DNA from: Solea solea
Lineage: Eukaryota > Chordata > Actinopteri > Pleuronectiformes > Soleidae
Direction of reading: 5' to 3'
DNA: 64,000 nt
Assembly: GCF_958295425.1 (NCBI RefSeq)
Contig: NC_081139.1
Coordinates: 30,268,133-30,332,132 of the forward strand
Shown: piece by piece, positions 21,222-30,999 of the stretch
How the letters are laid out: each line of letters starts with the position of its first letter
Numbering within the stretch: position 1 is the first letter of the stretch
The notes under the pieces: generated by a model
Databases searched by the model: none
Told to the model about the DNA's origin: nothing
The model's input: only the letters and a program-made list of their open reading frames with translations
Translations under genes and position numbers: made by a program

Positions 21222-22010
21222 TTAACAAGTCACCTTTCTTCCTTCAATATAGGCTTCTGGACCACGAACACCAGCACGTTTCCCTTGCTTTCTGGCAGCT
21301 TCCACAAGCGGCCAGAGCTTGTTTCTTTCCATCTTGTCGGTTTGTGTCAAATCTTCCTTAACCAGTAGTTTCTTCTCCTTGAGAATCTCAGTGCCACGTG
21401 AAATCTTCCAGACTTTGTTTCCAAAGGATCTCATTGTGAACTGCACGATGACAGGTCGTGCTGCATTATCCCGGGGAACTCCAACTCTATGCACTGTGTC
21501 AACGAGAAAGCCCAGCTTTTCTTTGTCTTCAGGTGCGAGCAGCGCCAGCAACTTGATGATCTCCCCTCTGATGTTCTCTGCAGGTGTCTCTCCTAATCCA
21601 TACATGCGGAGATTCCAGCGCCTGCTGAAGCGCTCGCTATTTTCACTTCTCTGTTGCAGTTGTGAGACTTGTCCTGACATTTCTTTAATGTGTTCTTTGT
21701 TATTTTCAACTTTCCATAATTCCATCCCTTTCAACTGCTCGCAGACTGTCGTAATGGCTTCAGTGTTTCTGGAGATGTTTTGCTCGTGCGCAGTGAAGCG
21801 TTTTGTTAACTCCACCACTGCATTCATGATTTCAGCGTTGGAAACATCGTCAGCATCACCTCCGCCTTTTTGACGCTGTTTCTTTGGGTCCGGGCCTTTA
21901 CTCGGCGTAACTGGTAGCGGTGTGAACAAAGCGTCCAAACCTTCAACTTCATGTTGAAGTAGTGACGTGACGTTGGTACTGCTGTTGGATTTCACTTCTC
22001 TTTTGGGCAT
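21222..22010 (-). CDS. L1/Tx1-like LINE ORF1 protein
   Basis: 262 residues from ATG at 22010. It has a Lys-rich N-terminus, a coiled-coil-like middle (residues about 60-125) and then the L1 ORF1 RNA-binding pattern (RRWNLRMYGLGE, then VDTVHRVG and RPVIVQF). It acts as an RNA chaperone that packages LINE RNA. The frame is intact although ORF2 is dead, so it may be recently decayed or simply spared. Confidence 0.8.
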   Translation of the reverse strand: MPKREVKSNSSTNVTSLLQHEVEGLDALFTPLPVTPSKGPDPKKQRQKGGGDADDVSNAEIMNAVVELTKRFTAHEQNISRNTEAITTVCEQLKGMELWKVENNKEHIKEMSGQVSQLQQRSENSERFSRRWNLRMYGLGETPAENIRGEIIKLLALLAPEDKEKLGFLVDTVHRVGVPRDNAARPVIVQFTMRSFGNKVWKISRGTEILKEKKLLVKEDLTQTDKMERNKLWPLVEAARKQGKRAGVRGPEAYIEGRKVTC

Positions 22011-22149
22011 GGTTCCAGTGGTTTGTTAAAGCTAATGCTATACTAACAAATGTTGGGGCCGAGATGTCTACTGTAATCCACTATTCTATTGTTCTCCATG
22101 GGTAAGGCCTATATGCAGTTTCAAAAGCCTGATTTGAGTTTTCAACAAA

Positions 22150-23875
22150 GTCTCAGTCCACCATTTGGGACATTCTTGGTTTTACGACTGGTCAGCATTC
22201 CATAGGGTCAGTGAATCTCATTGGCCGTTCTCTGTTTTATGGCCTTGCCCCTGAAAACACTATAAAACCAGAGGACAGACGTTTCTCGCTCACTTCCATT
22301 TTTCTTTCTCTTCCTATTTTTGCTCTTTGTGTTTTTCTTCTTGTTCCTCTCCTTCGGGGGAAAACGTGTTATCAGCTCACAGTAAGAGGCAAGGGTTCTG
22401 GGCAGGGTTAGGTTAAGGTTCTGTGTTTTATAAACTTTCCTTTGTGTTGAACGTGTTGGATTGCGCACCCACACGTTCGTATGGATTTGTTTACTATTGT
22501 TAACTGTTTGTATTTGTTTACACGTTATTAATTCCCTTCGCTGAAAGTAGAGCTCACCGCTCACCCTGCAGTGACGTGTCTTCTCCCGCTGTGAGCGCGT
22601 AGACAGATCACGTGGTGAGAGAATGTCGGCATGAACGTTAAGATTCACAGACTGGCCTGGCTTTGCCTGTGTCAAGTCTGTGTGGTTTAAACTGACATAA
22701 ACTCTCACGTACGCGATCCTTTTGTTTCATTCACTGAACACACTGTGCTTTGAAACACACTTTTGGTCTGCCGCTATTCAAGCGCGATTCTCACTCACTC
22801 ACTCTCTCTCTTTCTTTCTCACTCACTCTCTCTTTTCATCTACGGACTACATTATTCTGCCCGTAAAAAGAAAGTACTTACCTTGGTCAACTACATCTCA
22901 GGAACAGCAAAGCTAGCTATTTGGATCAGTCGCAGAAATAAGGTCAGAGGTCAGGGGTCAGAGGATGTAGTCAGAGTCTGTAGCAGCCTCCTATCTGCTC
23001 GACTAAGAGTAGAGTTTGGTTTCTACAGACTGACTGACAATATCCACACTTTCAGAGACATTTGGGCAGTGCATGGTGTTCTCTGCTCAGTCACAGATGA
23101 CTCCTTAGTATTGAATATATGAGTCATTTTTTATTTATTTTTTTTATTATTTTTATGGGGTAAATTTTCCTCTGCTTAATAGTGTTCTATTGTAATTTGT
23201 GTTGAACTTATGTGTTATGTGTTGAAATAAATGTTCTTTTTAAAAATCAAAAATCTTTCTCACTCACTCACTCACTCTCTCTCTTTCTCACTCACTCTCT
23301 CTCTTTCTCACTCACTCACTCTCTCTCTTTCTCACTCACTCACTCTCTCTCTTTCTCACTCACTCACTCTCTCTTTTTCATTCATGAACGAGAGTCTCCT
23401 CATAGGCGCCATCTTGTGTCGAACACGTGTCTCTGCAGCCATGCTATCACATGTTCGACCCAAGATCTGCGACCTCGTGTTAATGTGTTTCTGGCGCCAT
23501 CTTTGGTGGAAGCGTGCGTCTACAGTCACTGCTACTGCGCATGCCTTCTCCACTTTGGTGTCGGAAGTGGGAGTGGCTTTGCTCGGCCAACCGCGTCACT
23601 CCCATGTCTTATCTTTGTCTCATGTTACACTCACACTCACACACACACACACACATATTGGTGTTTATGTTGTATATAGCCTGTGTTGTTGTAGCTTAGC
23701 AAGTGATATTTGTTGATTCAACCAATAGATTTTCGTTCTACATTAATGTTCACTTTTAGTGAACATGATTGTTTAATTGATTTCAATGTTTGATTTAATA
23801 AATTGTTACTTTTATTAACCTGAAGGAATGCTCTGTGTCTTTTGTACATGAATACAGTGACAAATGGGAGTTGAG
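22150..23875 (+). mobile_element. LTR-like or promoter-bearing repeat block
   Basis: A strong TATA box (TATAAAA, 22261-22267) sits about 30 bases before CAGACGTTTCTCGCTC. AATAAA occurs near 23798, and the block ends ATACAGTGACA before AATGGGAG. The layout suggests an old LTR retroelement, but no coding remnant or paired LTR was seen. Confidence 0.3.
23255..23379. repeat. TCTTTCTCACTCACTC minisatellite
   Basis: About six copies of a 20-24-base unit built from CTCTCTCTTTCTCACTCACT. A shorter run of the same unit is at 22790-22834. Confidence 0.85.
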
Positions 23876-23879
23876 AGGG

Positions 23880-24206
23880 TCTGTGCTCGGATTCATACCT
23901 TCAATACTGTTAAATTGGGATATCTTTGATATCGTAGTCAATTACAGTGATTATTTAAGACTGATTTTAAAGGCATAGATTGATTGTCTTTTCCCTGTTT
24001 TCAGGGTGGTGCCCCGTTCTAGAATGAATTAACATTTAATTCATTCTTCAAAATGTTTAATTAAAATATTTTATTATCCTCTCTATCCTCACAGAGTAGC
24101 CACAGCAGTCATAATAGTTGGTTTAGTTGCCGTTTTTTGACGTGGTACAACTTATAGTTTGGGAGCTCACCGCACTCCAACCGCCCAGGTCGCCATCTTG
24201 AGCCAA
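23880..24206. other. Intronic stretch without genes
   Basis: AT-rich sequence with one short perfect inverted repeat (GAATGAATTAA and TTAATTCATTC around 24022-24046). No coding signal. Confidence 0.5.
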
Positions 24207-24553
24207 CAGAGGACGCTCCTGTTTGTTTGTAAACAGTCACAGCTGTGACATCATCAACAACACTCATTCTGATTGGCTACATGTGAACGTGTCAGAGGAG
24301 AAAGTGAAAAACATCAAGTTCAGTCAGAAAAGGTCAAAGCTGCGACTGACGTGAAAACTACAGCGACTGAAACACTTTAGAAAACAAAAAACACGTCAGC
24401 TGTGAAAAGATCCTGATTCTACATCTGAGGGAAGAACAAGTGGAAACATGGAACAACCATCACTGATTCAACTCATGTGACAACATGAATGACTTTCAGT
24501 TGTGGATGAAACATCTGACATTTACAACAGTAACAGAGAGTCAGTGAACTCAC
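24207..24553 (-). repeat. Duplicated intron block upstream of LRR exon
   Basis: Nearly identical to 14107-14451; both start at CTCCTGTTTGTTTGTAAACA and end at the exon's donor side. It shows that LRR exons spread as modules of exon plus about 345 bases of intron. Confidence 0.75.
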
Positions 24554-24727
24554 CTCAGAGTCTTCAGTCTACAATGTGGACTCTCCAGTCCAGAACACAG
24601 CAGCTTCACTCCTGAATCCTGCAGCTCATTCAGACTCAGGTCCAGGTCTCTCAGGTGTGAGGGGTTGGACTTCAGAGCTGAGACCAGAGAAGAACAGCTG
24701 ATCTCTGTCAAACTGCAGTTTATCAAC
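24554..24727 (-). CDS. NLR gene, LRR exon 1
   Basis: 174 nt with TTATTCAG acceptor and GTGAGTTC donor. Its first base completes the Arg codon left open by the NACHT exon, and it then reads [14 protein letters not shown] without stops. It is the first LRR exon after NACHT. Confidence 0.8.
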
Positions 24728-24769
24728 CTGAATAAAGAATAAAAGATGAGACTTTAGACAAAGTTGCTG

Positions 24770-25082
24770 CTTGAAACCAGTAGTATTGCTATTATTATTA
24801 ATATGATACTATAATTAAAGTTGATATCAGTCTAATGTTTATGTCTCATTAATAGAACATCAATAACATTGTAGTTGTATAAAAATGTCATAAGTCCTGT
24901 TTAAACTTAGAAGCTGACACAACTGTTATATTTCTGCTCCTGGTCTCTCTCTTCTGTCTCTACCTCACCTCCCTCTTTCACTTTCTCTCCCCCTCCTCTC
25001 CTCTGTCACCACAACCGGTCGAGGCAGATGCTGCACATGTTTGAGTCTGGTTCTGTCACAGATTTTCTCTCCACTGCCCCCT
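24770..25082 (-). repeat. Dispersed fish repeat, minus-strand copy
   Basis: Holds CTGGTTCTGTCACAGATTT, GGTCGAGGCAGATG and a CT-rich tract. The same elements in reverse complement are at 51590-52050, and a third copy is at 62865-63050. Confidence 0.65.
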
Positions 25083-25348
25083 AGTGTTTGTTCATTGTGT
25101 GAACTGTTGGTTTCTCTTGTCTTTCTGTCTTATCATGAACAGAGACTTGAGAGAATGTTGTGATTTGGTGTTTTCATTCAGTTCAAAACAAGAATCACAA
25201 CCAGCTGACAAATCTTCACTTTCATCATTTAAAACATCTCCAGAAACAAACTGAGAAGAATGAGAAGAACTGACTTCTGTGTGTATTTGATAAACCAAAC
25301 CATGAATCATCACTGACTGATGATGTTATTGATCATGTCTGAACTCAC

Positions 25349-27263
25349 CGAGCCTTCCTGCAGTTCCTCACAGCTGGAATCAGTCTCTGTTTCCCCTGGA
25401 CTGATGTTCTGTACTTGTCCAGGTCCAACTCATCCAGAACCTCCTCAGACATCTGCAGCATGTAGGCCAGAGCTGAGCAGTGGATCTCAGAGAGTTCCTG
25501 TCTTCTGTTCTCTGACTTCATGAACTCTTGGATCTCCTGATGCACTGATTGGTCGTTCATCTCTGTCAGACAGTGGAAGATGTTGATGCTTCTGTCAGGT
25601 GAGATGTTGTCTGTGTTCATCTCCTTCAGGTTCTTGATCACCCTCTGGATGATTTCTGGACTGTTCTGAGTCTGACCCAGCAGACCTCCTAAGAGTCTGT
25701 GGTTGGACTCCAGACAGAGTCCATGAAGGAAGCGAACAAACAGGTCCAGGTGACCATTTTCACTTTGAAGGGATTTCTCCATGGCTGCTTTCAGGAACAC
25801 ATCCAGAGATAAGTCACTCTCCATTTTTCTTCCAAAAAATGAGGAGAGCTTGTTAATAAAATTAGGTTTTCTCAGGACCTCTGTCTTCCTGTCTTTATCT
25901 TCTTGTCTGAAGAAGTCCTGCAGTACCTCTGTCTTCCTGTCTTTATCTTCTTGTCTGAAGAAGTCCTGCAGTACCTCTGTCTTCCTGCTGGTGAAACAGT
26001 GGAACATGTAGACTGCAGCCAGAAACTCCTGAACGCTCAGATGAACAAAGCAGTAGATTGATTTCTGGAAGATCACACTCTCTCTTCTGAAGATCTCTGT
26101 ACAAACTCCTGAGTACACCGAAGCCTCTGTCACACTTAGACCACACCGCTCCAGGTCTTCTTGGTAGAACATTATGTCTCCTTTCTGCAGCTGTTTAAAG
26201 GCCAGCCTCCCCAGCTTCAGAAGAAAGTCCCTGTCGGCCTCTGTCAGCTCCTGTGGACTTGTCTCACATCCTTTATCATATTTGTTCTTCTTCCTCTTGG
26301 TCTGAACCAGAAGGAAGTGTGAGTACAGGTCTGTCAGGGTCTTGGGCAGCTCTCCTCTCTGCTCTATGGTCAACATGTGCTCCAGAACTGTAGCACTGAT
26401 CCAGCAGAATACTGGGACTTGACACATGATGTGGAGGCTCCTGGACGCCTTGATGTGGGAGATGATTCTGCTGGACAGATCTTCAGTTCTGGATCTCTTC
26501 CTGAAGTACTCGTCCTTCTGGTCGTCAGTGAAGCCTCGTACTTCTGTTACCCTGGCAACACATGTAGGAGGGATCTGATTGGCCGCCGCAGGTCGAGAAG
26601 TTATCCAGACAAGAGCTGAGGGAAGCAGATTCCCCTGGATGAGGTTGGTCAGCAGCATGTTGACTGATGACGTGTGTGTGACGTCAGAAACCAGCGTCCT
26701 GCTGCTGAAGTCCAGTGAGAGTCTGCTTTCATCCAGGCCGTCAAAGATGAACAAAGGTTTACAGACAGCGAGCTCCTCTGCTCTGACCTTCTCTAATGTT
26801 GGATGGAAAACATGGAGCAGCGTGAGAAGACTGTGCTGCTGATCTCTGATCAGGTTCAGCTCCCTGAACGAGAGCACAATCAGCAGATTCACATCCTGGT
26901 TTTCCAAACCCTCGGCCCAGTCCAGAGTGAACTTCTGCACCGAGAAGGTTTTTCCAACACCAGCGACACCGTTGGTCAGGACGACTCTGATTCTCCCCTG
27001 CTGGTCAGGTAAGGCTTTAAAGATGTCGCAGCACTTGATGGGAGTGTCCTGGACCGTCTTCTTCTTGGAGGTCGTCTCCAGCTGCATCACCTCATGCTGA
27101 GTATTGACCTCTTCACTCTGTCCCTCTGTGATGTAGAGCTCAGTGAAGATCCTGTTCAGGAGGGTTCTACTTCCTGTTCCTTCAGTTCCTTCAGTCACAT
27201 GTTCAAATCTGCTCCTCAGACTGATCTTATGTTCATCTAGAACCTTCTGCAGACCAACATCTG
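25349..27263 (-). CDS. NLR gene, FISNA plus NACHT exon
   Basis: A single 1915-nt exon, open throughout, with acceptor CTTGTCTTTCAG and donor GTGAGTTC on the minus strand. It encodes about 638 residues: a FISNA segment ([16 protein letters not shown]..), NACHT Walker A (GVAGVGKT at 26970-26947), Walker B with the extended acidic motif (LFIFDGLDE), the WITSRPAA sensor and the winged-helix region. NACHT proteins bind ATP and oligomerise as cytosolic immune sensors, and this is the fish-expanded NLR-C type. Phase joins cleanly to the RING exon (27669) and to LRR exon 1. Unusual: a 48-bp in-frame tandem repeat at 25877-25987. All key nucleotide-binding motifs are present. Confidence 0.9.
25877..25987 (-). 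repeat. 48-bp in-frame tandem repeat inside NACHT exon
   Basis: 2.3 copies of a 48-base unit encoding [16 protein letters not shown]. Being a multiple of three, it lengthens the protein by 16 residues per copy without a frameshift. It lies after the winged-helix region and before the conserved C-terminal helices. Confidence 0.9.
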
Positions 27264-27668
27264 CTGAAAGACAAGAGACAAAGAATGTGAGCAGCTGAGG
27301 ATTATTTTCATCAGTGTCATGTTTTTCTGTGACGTTGTTGTTTTATGTTGTTTGTTGTCAAATGAAAAACTACATTTTCACTGTAATGACTTGAATAACT
27401 TTATTCTGAAAGACTGAATCATTCTAGAAGAACTGTGATGATTGTGAAGGAAAGAGTATCATCTGCATACAAGAGAACAATCATGAGAGAAAAGCAGCAA
27501 AATGAGGGGAAACCTTCATTTCTTCAACCTGCAGGGGGCAGCAGAGAGTTAAACTCCATCATGGAGTTAACATGAGTCACATTTTTAACTTTTGAACAGT
27601 TTTCTCCTGTTTTTCCATTTCTAAAGTCTGCTAGTGCTGATGGGAGCTGCTCTCCTTATGAGTCTTAC
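27264..27668 (-). other. NLR intron between RING and NACHT exons
   Basis: No coding sequence seen. Ordinary intron between GTAAGACTC (donor, 27668 side) and CTTTCAG (acceptor, 27264 side). Confidence 0.6.
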
Positions 27669-27880
27669 CAAAGATGCTCCGTGGTCCATGTCCTGTCCTG
27701 GGTCTTTGTCCACACTGGGGACAGCAGGAGTCTCCTGGTGGACCAGACTGGTCCCAGTATGAGGAGATGCAGTGTCTGCAGAACTGGTGACCGCAGCTGG
27801 TGGAGACTGGATCCTTCAGGACGTCCTGACACAGAGGACAGCGGGACGTCTGCTCGTCCACAGAAACAGCAAACTGGTCT
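27669..27880 (-). CDS. NLR gene, RING-finger exon
   Basis: 212 nt between acceptor GTCTTCACAG and donor GTAAGACT. The reading frame is phase-consistent on both sides: the upstream exon ends ACA-AA and needs the first A here, and the final G joins CA of the NACHT exon. The product has RCPLCQDVLKDP, CGHQFCRHC and CPQC, the C3HC4 RING pattern. RING domains of this type in fish NLR and TRIM proteins act as E3 ubiquitin ligases or dimerisation modules. All eight expected metal ligands appear present. Confidence 0.85.
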
Positions 27881-27889
27881 CTGTGAAGA

Positions 27890-28253
27890 CATTTCTTCAT
27901 CACTGACATGACGGGGACAGGCGGACATGTCTCTGTGGAGACATTTCTTTATCACTGACACGTCGGGGACAGGTGGACATGTGTCTGTGGAGACATTTCT
28001 TTATCACTGACACGTCAGGGACAGGCGGACATGTCTCTGTGGAGTTATTTCTTTATCACTGACATGTCGGGGACAGGTGGACATGTGTCTGTGGAGACGT
28101 TTCTTTATCACTGACATGTCGGGACAGGTGGACATGTCTCTGTGGAGACATTTCTTTATCACTGACACGTCAGGGACAGGTGGACATGTATCTGTGGAGA
28201 CATTTCTTTATCACTGACACGTCAGGGACAGGTGGACATGTCTCTGTGAAGAC
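27890..28253 (-). repeat. 52-bp minisatellite next to RING exon
   Basis: Seven head-to-tail copies at 27890, 27942, 27994, 28046, 28098, 28149 and 28201. On the coding strand each holds TCTCCACAGAGACATG, which copies the acceptor of the RING exon (TCTTCACAGAGACC). One copy lacks one base. The unit is not a multiple of three. Confidence 0.9.
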
Positions 28254-28613
28254 ATCCTTACAGCTTTGTCTCACAGTGGTTCTGATGGACTGTTGTAAAG
28301 GTCTAACCCTGAGGCTCATCCTCACACTCTCTCTGACTCGTCAATGGTTTGACTCATTGATCCGTTTCATCAGATTCTGAATCAGTTCAGTTCAGTCTGT
28401 TGCTCACACACACATTTAGTTCTTCTTCCTTCACAAAAGTCCAGTCAAATTCAATTTGAACCACAAATAAAAGAAATGAGCTGTTGATGTGAAGCTGCTT
28501 TCAGAGCTGCTCTGAAGTTTGGACGTTTCCCTCCAACAGATGGAGGTTATTTCTTATCTTAATTCAAGAGCATATCATATTGATTTGAGAGCATTATTTA
28601 TTGAGTCTCTTAC

Positions 28614-28718
28614 TTTGTCTCTGAGGCTCCAGGTTCATGACTGAAGTTTATAGGTTTGTCCATAGACCGGTCACTCTTCACAGACAGACCGCTGGGTCCT
28701 GGTCTCTGGTTCTGACCT
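28614..28718 (-). CDS. NLR gene, N-terminal exon, duplicate
   Basis: 105 nt, acceptor TTTGTGTTTGCAG, donor GTAAGAGAC, phase 2 in and out. It encodes GPSGLSVKSDRSMDKPINF then SHEPGASETK, the short conserved leader found before the RING or FISNA part of fish NLRs. It is a duplicate of the exon at 29732 and fits in frame between it and the RING exon. Confidence 0.75.
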
Positions 28719-28886
28719 CTGCAAACACAAACATCACATGATCACTGATGATGGTCTTTGTTTAGACACTTTGATCACAAAGCAGCCTCAGTGTCAGTGT
28801 GACCTCCAGAGTCTGGAGTGATGGGAATGATTTCAGGTTTACAGCCTGTGGTCGCTGATCTTTGTGTAAAGACTGATCCTCTACAG

Positions 28887-29650
28887 CAGCGGTCCTCAAC
28901 CCCCGGCCCGCGGACCGGTTTAATGTCAGACAATATTTTCAGGACCGGCCTTTAATACAAAAATAAATAAATAAAAAACTAAATAAAATGATACGACCGG
29001 CATGAAAACGGGTCTTTTGTGAATATAATAATAAACGTGAATCCACTGTGTATGCAAATGTATTAGCAGCGTCCTCGTAACATCGCGCCAACGATACTGC
29101 ACAGAGCGCAGCCGTGCGTCAGCGGCATGTGCACCGGCTGGGGGAAAAATGGCCGAGTCCATCAACCAGTTGCGGATGCTGCCGCTGACCAAAGGACAAA
29201 TGTGAAGTCCCGTCTGTTCATTGCGCAGCAGCGGTAACGGAGGACCCAGATGAGGCGAGCCAGGAGACGGGTGCTTCGTCAACAGCAGCAGCACCCGCTC
29301 ACCCTGCTTCACACAGATAGGATGTTGCTGTTGTGGTGATCTCAGGGTTTTCTGTCATGACTTTAATCCACAACACCGGCAGAGTTATTGTCTCAAACAT
29401 ACTTTTAATGCCGCCGTCATTTTGCCATCTCCAGCAGTTGATCTTCTTCTTCGACCGTGACATGTGACCGAGGCAAGCATGTTGACATGTGTCAAGAGTG
29501 AGTCATAGACAGATGTGGCGAGAGAATGGTTCACAATCTGATCATAAATAAAACAGAAATAATGGAAGTTATGTATTCTTTCTCTGCGGCCCGGTACCAA
29601 TTGACCCACCGACTGGTACCGGTCCGCAGCCCGGGGGTTGAGGACCACTG
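28887..29650. mobile_element. hAT-type non-autonomous element (764 bp)
   Basis: Starts CAGCGGTCCTCAACCCC and ends GGGGTTGAGGACCACTG, imperfect terminal inverted repeats of about 17 bases. Perfect 8-base target-site duplications CTCTACAG lie at 28879-28886 and 29651-29658. An 8-bp duplication and these ends define hAT elements. No transposase was recognised inside. It lies in an NLR intron. Confidence 0.9.
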
Positions 29651-29731
29651 CTCTACAGGTACAGTCAGCATTTAGAGTGCACAAGAGTGAGAGTGTGATG
29701 TTCTCTTGTTGTCAGTGCATGAGTCTCTTAC

Positions 29732-29881
29732 TTTGTCTCTGAGGCTCCAGGTTCATGACTGAAGTTTAAAGGTGGTTTCATAGACCAGTCACTCTTCACA
29801 GACAGACCGCTGGGTCCTGGAGACTCTGCTCTGTCCTCGTCTTCCTCCACACAACCACTCATCTGCTGGACGTCAGTCATT
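29732..29881 (-). CDS. NLR gene, first recognisable coding exon (start codon)
   Basis: Acceptor CTGTGTCTCAG, ATG at 29880, donor GTAAGAGAC. It encodes MTDVQQMSGCVEEDEDRAES and then the PGPSGLSVKSDW... SHEPGASETK leader. The frame leaves in phase 2, ready for either the 28614 exon or the RING exon. It is the best start codon for the protein, as the ATG lies at the very front of the exon. Confidence 0.7.
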
Positions 29882-30116
29882 CTGAGACACAGGTACAGTC
29901 AGGATTTAGAGTTTATGTTTAGCGCACAACCAAGTGTGTTGTTCTCTTGTTGTCAGTGCATTGATTGCAAGTTTTGTCACAAGAAAAGTTTTTATGACAG
30001 TTGGTAAAAAAGCTGAAAGGTGCATTAATGCCACCTGAAATGATCTTCAGCTAACACGCTTCACTGGACACACTGTCTCTTACTTTGTCTGTGAGGATCC
30101 CATCGTTACTTCTTAC

Positions 30117-30164
30117 TCTTCACAGACAGACCGTTGGGTTCTGGAGACTCTGCTCTGTCCTCGT
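30117..30164 (-). pseudogene. NLR N-terminal exon, truncated duplicate
   Basis: Coding-strand DEDRAESPEPNGLSVK, matching part of the 29732 exon, between CTCACAG and a GTAAGAAG donor. The second half (SHEPGASETK) has been deleted, although the old donor region (ACAAAGTAAGAGA) is still visible at 30075-30090. Confidence 0.5.
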
Positions 30165-30167
30165 CTG

Positions 30168-30211
30168 TGAGAAACACACACACACACACACACACACATA
30201 CACACACACAG
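30168..30211. repeat. (CA)n microsatellite
   Basis: CA run directly upstream of the truncated duplicate exon. Confidence 0.9.
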
Positions 30212-30406
30212 ACAGACTGAATGTATAAACCGTCCCAATATACAGATTTACAGAGAATAACTTGTTTTATAGTGTAAAGTGTAAACCTCATATATAAAAA
30301 GCACGTCTTCTCTTTGTTGTTGTCATGAGTTTGTGCAAATGAGCTCCTCACTGACTTATCACTGCTCCACTGAAAGCATCATATTGAAAGCACTTTAAAG
30401 AGTTAC

Positions 30407-30496
30407 CTCTCAGTTTGAGTGGAAAATCTCCTTCATGTTTCCTGGAGGACGTCTGATGTGGATCTGTGTTCAGTCCAGTGATCACACGAGAGAAAA
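30407..30496 (-). CDS. NLR gene, possible upstream exon
   Basis: 90 nt between TGTTACAG and GTAACTC on the coding strand, phase 1 in and out if read as FSRVITGLNTDPHQTSSRKH. No domain recognised. It is included because the splice sites are good and the frame is open. Confidence 0.4.
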
Positions 30497-30819
30497 CTGT
30501 AACACATCAGGAGTTTTCTGTCAGAGAAGGTGTTTTATGAAACCTGCTGTTCATGTCACTTACATATTTGTGCCAGTAGATGGTGCTAGGCTACTCTGTA
30601 TGTGACTGAAGGGCTGTTGTCTGCATTCAAGTCAGCTGATGAGCTCAGTTTTGAGAGCAAAAGTCCAATTAGATCCTGGATTACTTATTAACTGCATATG
30701 TGTTCATCAAGGACATCAAAAAGTACTAAGTACAATTACATTTCAATCATAAATGTGGATTTGATACCACTTCAAAAAAAGAATAACCTCAGTTTTGTTC
30801 AAGTCAACTTTGACCCTGG

Positions 30820-30955
30820 ATTACTCCCAAAGTTCCAAGACAGTCTGGCTGCAGACCTGCACTGTGAGGTCTCCTGCACGGTCAGAACTGGAAGTTGATT
30901 CAAAGCCTTTCAAAATAAAAGCGAACATACCGGAAGCACGTATTTTTCGTTCCCC
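30820..30955. repeat. Long inverted repeat, left arm
   Basis: Contains GCAGACCTGCACTGTGAGGTCTCC and, further on, CCGGAAGCACGTATTTTTCG. The reverse complement of this arm, with one extra internal repeat, is at 34165-34325. The arms flank about 3.2 kb. Confidence 0.75.
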
Positions 30956-30999
30956 ATGAGAAGTGTGGAGACGACGAGGTGAGTAAAAGTCAAGTGACA

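Larger units (their letters stand above)
18035..22030 (-). mobile_element. L1/Tx1-like LINE, nearly full length but decayed
   Basis: Reading leftwards from 22010 come an intact ORF1, then broken endonuclease, reverse transcriptase and C-terminal pieces of ORF2. The C-terminal piece has the LINE pattern ETTLHLFYHCPFSFVFW. ORF2 is interrupted by stops and frameshifts throughout. It lies in the NLR intron between LRR exons 1 and 2, in the same direction as the gene. Confidence 0.8.

Noticed and set aside
22211..22411. 66-codon frame downstream of a TATA box as a short gene
   Set aside because: No domain, no Kozak support; the setting is LTR-like.
27890..28253. 52-bp repeats as a possible coding repeat of the NLR gene
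   Set aside because: The unit is not a multiple of three and the RING exon joins upstream exons in frame at 27880, so the repeat is intronic.
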